From Acidithiobacillus montserratensis (GTDB lineage Bacteria; Pseudomonadota; Gammaproteobacteria; Acidithiobacillales; Acidithiobacillaceae): a stretch of 10,971 bases of DNA. The DNA is taken from positions 1-10,971 of the forward strand of contig NZ_JABBOU010000083.1 of assembly GCF_018853465.1 (NCBI RefSeq). Direction: 5' to 3'. Positions 5,774 to 10,971 of this stretch are shown here, piece after piece (within the stretch, counting starts at the first letter, position 1; each line of letters starts with the position of its first letter). Both the position numbers and the translations under genes were made by a program. The notes beneath the pieces were generated by a model. The model was not told the DNA's origin. It did no database searches and saw only the letters and a list, made by a program, of their open reading frames with translations.

Positions 5774-6313
5774 ATGCAAAAACCATATCCGGGCAACCAG
5801 ACCGACATAGCGCTGGTTTCAGCCCCGCAGGCAGGCTTTACCTTGATCGAACTCATGATCGTCATTGCCATCATCGGCATTCTGGCGGCCATTGCCATCC
5901 CGCAATATTTTGCCTACATCGAAACCGCCAAGGCGCAAACGGTGGCAGGCAATCTGAAGATGGCGGTGGATGCGGTGACCAATGCCTTTGCCGCCAGCAA
6001 TAACGCTGTCAGCACCAATATTTACAGCACCCTCAATGGTCAGTCGGCTCACGACGTAGCGGACCCGGTGTATGGCACGGGTACCCCGGCTTTTGTGACC
6101 GGCGCTAGCGCTTCAGCCTGCGGACAAGTGGCCATCAGTGCCAGCACCATCAGCCAGTCGGCCCCCCAGCAAGTATTTGTGATGGTCAAGACCACGGGTT
6201 GCAGTGGCAATCTCGGTACTGCCATCAGCCGGGCCTGCAGTGCTGCCGGTTTTCCTTCCGCTGCCACGGGTAGCGGTGTCCTCATCACCCAGAACGGGAA
6301 AGTAACGCCCTAA
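5774..6313 (+). CDS. Type IV pilin (second of two)
   Basis: A 179-residue prepilin with a long 21-residue leader ending in QAG, then [20 protein letters not shown] identical to the first pilin, with Glu at mature position 5 (Glu26). The mature C-terminal region (ETAKAQTVAGNLKMAVDAVT...) is unrelated to that of pilin 1 and has cysteines at SACGQ, TTGCSG and SRACSA. It uses GC-rich codons like the rest of the chromosome. It could be a second major-type subunit, an alternative pilin or a minor pilin; its size and position favour a paralogue. Probably co-transcribed from the RpoN promoter through the hairpin between the two genes. Confidence 0.92.
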   Translation: MQKPYPGNQTDIALVSAPQAGFTLIELMIVIAIIGILAAIAIPQYFAYIETAKAQTVAGNLKMAVDAVTNAFAASNNAVSTNIYSTLNGQSAHDVADPVYGTGTPAFVTGASASACGQVAISASTISQSAPQQVFVMVKTTGCSGNLGTAISRACSAAGFPSAATGSGVLITQNGKVTP

Positions 6314-6330
6314 CGTACAGGAGAACGACC

Positions 6331-6567
6331 ATGAACGAAAACGAACGTAGTGAGTTTCTGCAAAACGAACGGCAAGAACGCATTCAGTCCCTCCAGAAGC
6401 TCCGCCACCACCTGCTGCACCGCCGCGAAGAACGGGGCGCGCCGGTGGCGAGTATCGACATGGAACTGAACGTGGTGCGTAGCGAATTGCAGGCCATTTA
6501 TGCCCTGCGCCGCAGTCAGGACCAGGCTGCCGCCAACAGCCCGCAGCACGCAGTCCGGCACGCCTGA
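6331..6567 (+). CDS. Small charged helical protein, function unknown
   Basis: A 78-residue protein starting MNENERSEFLQNERQERIQS, very rich in Glu, Arg and Gln and predicted by eye to be helical, with possible coiled-coil character (QSLQKLRHHLLHRREERG; MELNVVRSELQAIYALRR). No signal peptide, membrane segment or known domain. A strong AGGAG (6319-6323) lies 7 bases before the ATG, and the gene starts 17 bases after the second pilin stop, so it is very likely translated as part of the pilin operon. It could be a pilus-related adaptor; I do not recognise the family. Confidence 0.72.
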   Translation: MNENERSEFLQNERQERIQSLQKLRHHLLHRREERGAPVASIDMELNVVRSELQAIYALRRSQDQAAANSPQHAVRHA

Positions 6568-6641
6568 AGGCGCAGCGGGCGGCGAGGCAGCATCGTGCGG
6601 GTTGCCGACCCGGCCCGCCAGTGCCCTGCCCGCACTGAATC

Positions 6642-8237
6642 ATGTCTCGTGATCCCCAAAGTCCGCGTCCACCCCGCTCCCCCTGGCGGCGGCTATGGTC
6701 ACGCCTGGAGAGCGGCAAAGCCGACCCCCACTCCCGCCTCGGGCAGTATCTGGCTTTTCGCAAGGCCGTCACCGAAATCATGGCCCACACCCGGGAGGAA
6801 CACCTCCTGCTGGAGTCTCTCTGCAGCCTGGCGATAGAGTGTACCCCCGTAAAGCTGGCCTGGGTCTGCCGGGTAGAGGCCGATGGCAGTCTCCGCACCC
6901 TGGCGGATGCGGGTGATACCGCCTATCTCGACAGCTTTGTGGAAAGACGGACGGGGCTTCCGGTCGATCATGGCCCGTTGACCAAAGTCTGGCAGGAACA
7001 GGTACCGCTATTCAACGAGCCTTTTCAGGAAGAGCCCCTGCGGGCGGCCTGGCAGAATAACCTCCGGCCTTTTCAATTGCGCTCCATGGCGGTGCTGCCC
7101 ATGCATCGCGATCATCACCCCTGGGCCTTGCTGGTGCTCTATGAGCGGAACAGGCAGGCTTTTCCCCGGGACTGCCAACTGGTGCTGGAAAGCATCGTCC
7201 GTGAAGTCAGCGAGGCCCTGGAAGACTGGGTGGACATCCTCCGCGAGCGGGTGGCCCGCGAGCATCAGTTGTTACTGGGGACCGCCCTGCAATCCGGCGA
7301 AGACGGGGTGGTGCTCACCGATGCCGAACGGCGGATTTTGTATGTGAATGCCAGCTTTACCCGGATGACCGGCTATACCCTGGCGGAAATCAGCCAGTAC
7401 GGGCTGCACCATCTGCAAGGTCCGCGCACCGACCCGCGCACCCTAGCGGAGATTGACGGGGCGCTCTGCGGTCAGGGCTTTTTCAATGGCAAGCTGCTCA
7501 ATTACCGCCGCGATGGCCAGACCTTCTGGAACCATCTGAGCATCATCCCCATTTACCAGCGCAGCGGCGAAATCAGCCATTATGTGGGCATTCAGCGCGA
7601 TGTGAGCCGGGAAGCGCTGGCGCGGGAACAACTGGAATACGAAGTCAGTCACGACCGTCTGACCGGACTCGGCAACCGCCGGGGGCTGATGGATCAGGTG
7701 GCGGTCACCCTGCCCAGGGTGCAGCGCCATGCCGGATCGCTGGCCATCTGCATCATCGACCTCGACCATTTCAAACCCATCAATGACTTGTATGGTCATG
7801 AGGCGGGGGACCATGTGTTGCGGGTCATTGGCCGCCGCCTGCACAGCACCTTGCGGCGCAGCGATTATGTGGCCCGCCTGGGGGGCGATGAATTTGTGCT
7901 GCTCATCGAGGGCTTCCACAGTCTGGAAGAACTGGAAATGCTGCTGATCAAACTTGAGGTGGTGGTCAATGAACCCATCCATCTGCAAAGCGGCAAGGTG
8001 GTAGGGGTGCGCTTGAGTATGGGGGTGAGTTTGTATTCCCCCGATTTTTCCAGTGATTTTGACACCCTGCTGCGTTATGCGGACCAGGCCCTGTATCGCG
8101 CCAAGGCCAATAAACGCCAGCGCAGTCGTTACTGGGAGCTGTTTACCGTGGAAGATCGACCTGCTGACGCCGGAAAAGCACGAGGTCCAGCGATCACCCG
8201 AACACCGCCATTGGGGAGTGATGAAGATGAAAATTGA
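6642..8237 (+). CDS. GAF-PAS-GGDEF diguanylate cyclase
   Basis: A 531-residue soluble signalling protein. Domains by eye: GAF-like at about 45-205, PAS at about 210-325 (SGEDGVVLTDAERRILYVNA; YVGIQRDVS end), and GGDEF at about 330-495. The cyclase signature RLGGDEFVLL has GGDEF intact at 414-418, with DRLTGLGNRR at 338 onward and DLDHFKPINDLYGHEAGDH carrying metal/base-binding residues. An inhibitory I-site RRSD (405-408) lies five residues before GGDEF, so product inhibition by c-di-GMP is expected. No EAL domain or membrane segment. A stop codon just upstream in frame makes 6642 the first possible ATG; its Shine-Dalgarno is poor. Its place after the pilins suggests c-di-GMP control of pilus or biofilm behaviour. 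The ligands of GAF and PAS are unknown. Confidence 0.93.
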   Translation: MSRDPQSPRPPRSPWRRLWSRLESGKADPHSRLGQYLAFRKAVTEIMAHTREEHLLLESLCSLAIECTPVKLAWVCRVEADGSLRTLADAGDTAYLDSFVERRTGLPVDHGPLTKVWQEQVPLFNEPFQEEPLRAAWQNNLRPFQLRSMAVLPMHRDHHPWALLVLYERNRQAFPRDCQLVLESIVREVSEALEDWVDILRERVAREHQLLLGTALQSGEDGVVLTDAERRILYVNASFTRMTGYTLAEISQYGLHHLQGPRTDPRTLAEIDGALCGQGFFNGKLLNYRRDGQTFWNHLSIIPIYQRSGEISHYVGIQRDVSREALAREQLEYEVSHDRLTGLGNRRGLMDQVAVTLPRVQRHAGSLAICIIDLDHFKPINDLYGHEAGDHVLRVIGRRLHSTLRRSDYVARLGGDEFVLLIEGFHSLEELEMLLIKLEVVVNEPIHLQSGKVVGVRLSMGVSLYSPDFSSDFDTLLRYADQALYRAKANKRQRSRYWELFTVEDRPADAGKARGPAITRTPPLGSDEDEN

Positions 8238-8517
8238 TCGGTACAACGCATCAGATGCGTCCCTGCAGACCCGCGTCCTCATCGTCGATGACCAGTCTAC
8301 CGGACGCAAAATGCCCTGCTGGGCGCGTCAGAAAAAAACCGTGGCGTAGCGGCACCCCCGGCAGCTGCTGGAAAACTGCCAGCAAGCCGAGGCCCTCAAA
8401 CCCTATGCCATGACCGGCCCCGAAATCCAGCAGATCACCACCGCGCTGCGCCGCACTTTTCACAAAACCTGCCAGGCGCTGACCAGCTACCTCGACGGTC
8501 AGCGGCAGATACGATGA
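8227..8517 (+). pseudogene. Broken response-regulator gene overlapping the cyclase end
   Basis: An ATG at 8227, 8 bases after GGGGAG, opens a frame overlapping the cyclase stop by 11 bases. Residues 1-28 end in TRVLIVDDQSTGRK, the first strand and acidic pair of a receiver domain. After that the receiver is lost: the frame hits an in-frame TAG at 8347-8349, and the phospho-acceptor Asp region is absent. The same frame continues open for 55 codons to TGA at 8515 with a plausible helical C-terminus (PEIQQITTALRRTFHKTCQ). I infer internal deletion plus a nonsense or frameshift mutation in a former cyclase partner. Confidence 0.6.
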
Positions 8518-8524
8518 GATTAAA

Positions 8525-8546
8525 AGCTGAAAAGCTATACTCAGCT
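8525..8546 (+). promoter_or_regulatory. Palindrome with -10 box upstream of brnT
   Basis: AGCTGA (8525-8530) and TCAGCT (8541-8546) are perfect inverted repeats around a TATACT (8536-8541) that resembles a -10 box. No good -35 is visible at standard spacing. Its position about 45 bases before the toxin fits an autoregulatory operator bound by BrnA. Confidence 0.45.
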
Positions 8547-8587
8547 CGGAACAATACACTTGTCAAAATAGCCGGGGTTCAGAAGCA

Positions 8588-8869
8588 GTGGGTTATACTT
8601 TTGAATGGGACACGCGAAAAGCGCAGTCTAATGCCAGAAAGCATGGTGTCACCTTTGATGAGGCGAAAAGCTGTTTTCATGATCCCTGGCAAGTGGCATT
8701 CTATGACCCTGATCATAGTGGAGATGAGGACAGGGAGTTACTGATTGGACACTCTAACCAAGGCAGGCTACTGCTGGTGAGCTACACATTACGTAATGAT
8801 CTGATTAGAATTATTTCCGCCAGAAAGGTGACAAAATCTGAGGAGACTCAATATGCGCAAGGAATATGA
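8588..8869 (+). CDS. brnT: BrnT-family toxin
   Basis: A 93-residue ribonuclease toxin of the RelE-like BrnT family. The signature FEWDTRKAQSNARKHGVTFD, then EAKSCFHDP, DPDHSGDEDRELLIGHSNQG, LLLVSYTLR and RIISARKVTKSEETQY covers the whole family pattern. The start is GTG at 8588; no other in-frame start fits the family N-terminus and the upstream frame lacks one. The ribosome binding site is weak. In this type of locus the toxin precedes the antitoxin. It overlaps brnA by 17 bases, implying coupled translation. Confidence 0.9.
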   Translation: MGYTFEWDTRKAQSNARKHGVTFDEAKSCFHDPWQVAFYDPDHSGDEDRELLIGHSNQGRLLLVSYTLRNDLIRIISARKVTKSEETQYAQGI

Positions 8870-9095
8870 TCTGGAACACCTGAAGACAAAACGGCGCGGG
8901 CCTCTGCCTGGATTGTCAGGTATTCCTGAGGCGCCGGAAGTCAATACGGAAGATGATCGGGTACAAGTCACCCTGACTTTGGATCGGGACATCACTCTTT
9001 TTTTTGAAGGACAGGCACAGCAATCCGGGAAGGAAACGTTTACATCCGCAATCAATCATGCTCTCCGTCAATATATAGCTGCTTTACATCTCTAG
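8853..9095 (+). CDS. brnA: BrnA-family antitoxin
   Basis: An 80-residue antitoxin. The C-terminal part DRVQVTLTLDRDITLFFEGQ, followed by KETFTSAINHALRQYIAAL, is the ribbon-helix-helix fold seen in BrnA, which binds DNA and neutralises BrnT. The basic N-terminus (KTKRRGPLPGL) is usual. AGGAG at 8841-8845, inside the toxin gene, lies 7 bases before the ATG at 8853. It should repress the operon through the upstream palindrome, with BrnT as co-repressor in known systems. It appears complete. Confidence 0.87.
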   Translation: MRKEYDLEHLKTKRRGPLPGLSGIPEAPEVNTEDDRVQVTLTLDRDITLFFEGQAQQSGKETFTSAINHALRQYIAALHL

Positions 9096-9202
9096 TAATT
9101 CGCCCCCCGTATTTACAACGAACTCCAGTATCGTTACCCCTTGCAAAATGGCGGGGATGTTCTATACAGAACGCCCTTATCATGGTTTAGCAAGCATATA
9201 CC

Positions 9203-9231
9203 TTGATATATCCCATCCGCAGGCATATATT
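9203..9231 (+). promoter_or_regulatory. Sigma-70 promoter for vapBC
   Basis: TTGATA (9203-9208), 17-base spacer, TATATT (9226-9231), with five of six matches in each box. An imperfect palindrome of ATATATCC and GGCATATAT overlaps the spacer and -10, a likely VapB operator. The leader would be about 25 bases. Confidence 0.65.
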
Positions 9232-9261
9232 CCGTCTCAATTTCTCACAGGAGTGGCAATC

Positions 9262-9522
9262 ATGAGCCAGGTAGCCAAACTGTTTACCAATGGCCGCAGT
9301 CAGGCGGTGCGTTTGCCGGCCGCTTATCGATTCGACAGCAAGGAAGTCTTCATCCGTCAGGACCCAGAAACAGGCGACGTCATTTTGTCGCGTAAACCAG
9401 CAACCTGGGATGACTTCTTTGTTGCGCTCAAGAACGCCGGTGTGCCCGCCGATTTTTTGGATGAGCAGGAGCGCAACCAGGGGATGCAGGATCGTGACCC
9501 CTTTGCAGAGTATTGCAAGTGA
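9262..9522 (+). CDS. vapB: VapB-type antitoxin (AbrB/SpoVT fold)
   Basis: An 86-residue antitoxin starting MSQVAKLFTNGRSQAVRLPA, which is the swapped-hairpin AbrB/MazE-type DNA-binding domain typical of VapB partners of tRNA(fMet)-type VapC. KEVFIRQDPETGDVILSRK completes the fold; the acidic C-terminus (DDFFVALKNAG...) should wrap the toxin. AGGAG (9249-9253) lies 8 bases before this ATG. An upstream in-frame ATG at 9148 exists but it precedes the promoter and lacks a ribosome binding site. The final codons overlap the toxin start (GTGA). Confidence 0.92.
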   Translation: MSQVAKLFTNGRSQAVRLPAAYRFDSKEVFIRQDPETGDVILSRKPATWDDFFVALKNAGVPADFLDEQERNQGMQDRDPFAEYCK

Positions 9523-9917
9523 AGTTGTACATGCTGGATACCAATACGGTCAGCCACCTGCTCAGAGGCCACCCGGTCGTAACTGAGCACATAGTGGCGG
9601 TGCCGATGGCGTCCCTTTGCATCTCTGCCATCACCGCAGGCGAGCTGCTTTTTGGTCTGGCCAAACGCCCGGCCGCCAAACGCCTTCACCTTGCCGTGCG
9701 ACAGTTTCTCCTGCGCGTCGATGTGTTGCCCTGGAACAGCTCCACGGCAGAGCACTACGGGATTGTGCGGGCGGACATGGAGAAACGCGGCAGGATACTG
9801 GCGTCACTGGACTTGCTGATTGCTGCGCACGCACTCAGCGTGGGTGCGACACTGGTGACCAACGACAAGGCTTTCAGCCAGATAGCTGACTTACAGAGCG
9901 AAGACTGGTCCGTGTAA
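9519..9917 (+). CDS. vapC: VapC-type PIN-domain ribonuclease toxin
   Basis: A 132-residue PIN nuclease. The catalytic acids are visible: Asp in YMLDTNTVSHLLRG, Glu in SAITAGELLFGLAKR, Asp in ASLDLLIAAHALS and Asp in TLVTNDKAFSQI. Relatives cut initiator tRNA in the anticodon loop and stop translation. GTG at 9519 overlaps the antitoxin TGA (GTGA) and gives the family start MKLYMLDTN; a TTG at 9513 would add two residues. This is an intact gene, whereas the VapC relative at 4559-4849 has lost its front half. Regulated with vapB from the promoter at 9203. Confidence 0.94.
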   Translation: MKLYMLDTNTVSHLLRGHPVVTEHIVAVPMASLCISAITAGELLFGLAKRPAAKRLHLAVRQFLLRVDVLPWNSSTAEHYGIVRADMEKRGRILASLDLLIAAHALSVGATLVTNDKAFSQIADLQSEDWSV

Positions 9918-9980
9918 GCAGACCTTGCAATTTTTGACACACAGCCTATTTACCACGGCATATCTGGAGGGCTTTTTACA

Positions 9981-10971
9981 ATGGCAACAGCATTAGGCAA
10001 AAAAGGCGCGGTGAAAGAGGCGAAGACTTATGACTTCGTCTGGGAAGCCACCCTGCCCGGCAGCAAAGACAAGAAAAAAGGCGAGATGAACGCCGCTAGC
10101 GCCAATGTCGTGCGGGTTGCCTTGCGTCGCCAGGGGTTAGTGCCGGTGACCGTGCGTAAAGTGCCGCAACCGCTCTTTGGTGAAAAAAGCGTCAAAGAAG
10201 CGCAACTGGTAGTCATGGTCCGCCAGCTTTCCACCATGATCAATGCCGGGGTGCCGCTGGTGCAGGCTTTTGAACTGCTGATTACCGCCACCCAGGGCGC
10301 GCCCATGAAAAAACTCCTCAAGGGCATTCTCAAGCACCTCAAGGAAGGCGAATCTCTGTCCCAGTCCATGGCCCATTATCCCAAGTATTTTGACCGCCTG
10401 TTTGTGTCGCTGATTGCTGCCGGCGAACAGGGCGGCATCCTCGACACCATCCTCCTGCGTCTGGCGGAGTACCGCGAAAAAACCCTGGCCCTCAACAAAA
10501 AGGTCAAGTCCGCCATGTTCTATCCGGCGGCCATCATTACCGTCATGATCGTGGTGGTGGTCATTTTGATGATTTTCGTGATCCCGGTCTTTTCCCAACT
10601 GTTCAGCAGCTTCGGGGCCACCCTGCCCCTGCTCACCCAGATTGTCATCAATATTTCCAACTGGATGAAAAGTCACTGGTATATTGTCGTGCTCCTGCCC
10701 ATTGCGGCGGTCTGGTTGTTTATTTTTGCCTACAAGCGCAGCCTGCCCTTCAAAACCGTCATTGACCGCTTTGCCCTGAAAATCCCGGTGCTGGGCGATA
10801 TTCTGCTGAAGGGGGCAGTGGCCCGTTTCATGCGCACCCTGTCCACCATGCAGGCGGCGGGCGTACCCATTCTCGAAGCCCTGGGGACCCTGTCCAAGGT
10901 GTCCGGTAACGTCATCATCGAACAAAGCGTGTTGCGCTCCCGGGATGATGTCGCCGCCGGCGGGCGCATCA
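9981..10971 (+). CDS. pilC: PilC, type IV pilus inner-membrane platform protein (partial, runs off window)
   Basis: The first 330 codons of a GspF/PilC-family protein, usually about 400 residues. It is the cytoplasmic-membrane platform that links the PilB/PilT ATPases to pilin assembly. The N-terminal basic segment is followed by the first T2SSF domain (ARQLSTM-like VRQLSTMINAGVPLVQAFEL; SLIAAGEQGGILDTIL) at about 75-200. A membrane segment lies at about 179-205 (FYPAAIITVMIVVVVILMIF) and a second at about 233-253 (WYIVVLLPIAAVWLFIFAY). The second T2SSF domain starts with VARFMRTLSTMQAAGVPILE. GGAGG at 9966-9970 is 10 bases before the ATG. pilB is not seen upstream, and TA genes sit where other pilus genes might be expected. 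A lone TTGACA at 9934 has no convincing -10. Confidence 0.95.
   Translation, partial: MATALGKKGAVKEAKTYDFVWEATLPGSKDKKKGEMNAASANVVRVALRRQGLVPVTVRKVPQPLFGEKSVKEAQLVVMVRQLSTMINAGVPLVQAFELLITATQGAPMKKLLKGILKHLKEGESLSQSMAHYPKYFDRLFVSLIAAGEQGGILDTILLRLAEYREKTLALNKKVKSAMFYPAAIITVMIVVVVILMIFVIPVFSQLFSSFGATLPLLTQIVINISNWMKSHWYIVVLLPIAAVWLFIFAYKRSLPFKTVIDRFALKIPVLGDILLKGAVARFMRTLSTMQAAGVPILEALGTLSKVSGNVIIEQSVLRSRDDVAAGGRI

Noticed and set aside
8514..8744. Separate small gene upstream of and overlapping brnT
   Set aside because: It runs in another frame through the well-supported brnT and has no domain or start signal.
9148..9261. Longer N-terminus for vapB starting at the upstream ATG
   Set aside because: The extension precedes the likely promoter and lacks a ribosome binding site, while the ATG at 9262 has an ideal one and gives the family start.
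9934..9963. Promoter for pilC from a perfect TTGACA
   Set aside because: No acceptable -10 sequence lies 16-18 bases downstream, so I did not list it as a promoter.
10137..10925. Long minus-strand open frame opposite pilC
   Set aside because: pilC is unmistakable on the plus strand; the mirror frame is rich in His/Gln/Asp and has no motif.

Overview
The window looks like chromosomal DNA of a GC-rich gamma-/acidithiobacillia-type proteobacterium. Housekeeping genes (hda, Fe/Mn superoxide dismutase, purM-purN) sit next to type IV pilus genes, and the region between is full of toxin-antitoxin (TA) modules. Acidithiobacillus or a close relative is my best guess, from overall gene style only. No rRNA or tRNA is present to test it.

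Layout. Positions 1-240 (minus strand) hold the N-terminal 80 codons of Hda, a DnaA-family regulator. After a 330-base divergent promoter region comes sodB (573-1190), closed by a good intrinsic terminator whose T-tail runs into the purM promoter. purM (GTG start, 1332-2369) and purN (overlapping, to 3027) encode steps 5 and 3 of purine synthesis. Positions 3028-5000 are a TA graveyard. They hold two head-on antitoxin fragments, one intact Phd-ParE type operon with a clear promoter and operator, the tail of a PemK/MazF toxin, a Sel1-repeat protein with an N-terminal helix-turn-helix-like segment, the tail of a VapC toxin, and three 42-base tandem repeats that may be a transposon end.

The pilus region starts with a near-consensus sigma-54 promoter (5092-5107). 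It is followed by two type IV pilin genes that share almost identical N-terminal DNA but unrelated C-terminal parts, a small charged protein, and a soluble GAF-PAS-GGDEF diguanylate cyclase. A broken response-regulator gene overlaps the cyclase end. A second TA cluster follows, an intact BrnT-BrnA pair and an intact VapB-VapC pair. The window then ends inside pilC, the inner-membrane platform of the pilus.

How they fit: pilins, platform protein and a c-di-GMP-making enzyme suggest a surface-attachment or twitching locus under RpoN control, interrupted by TA cassettes. I found no tRNA, rRNA, CRISPR array or complete insertion sequence. The most unusual features are the layered TA debris, the 42-base repeats, the modular pilin pair and the possible RNA switch in front of the second pilin.
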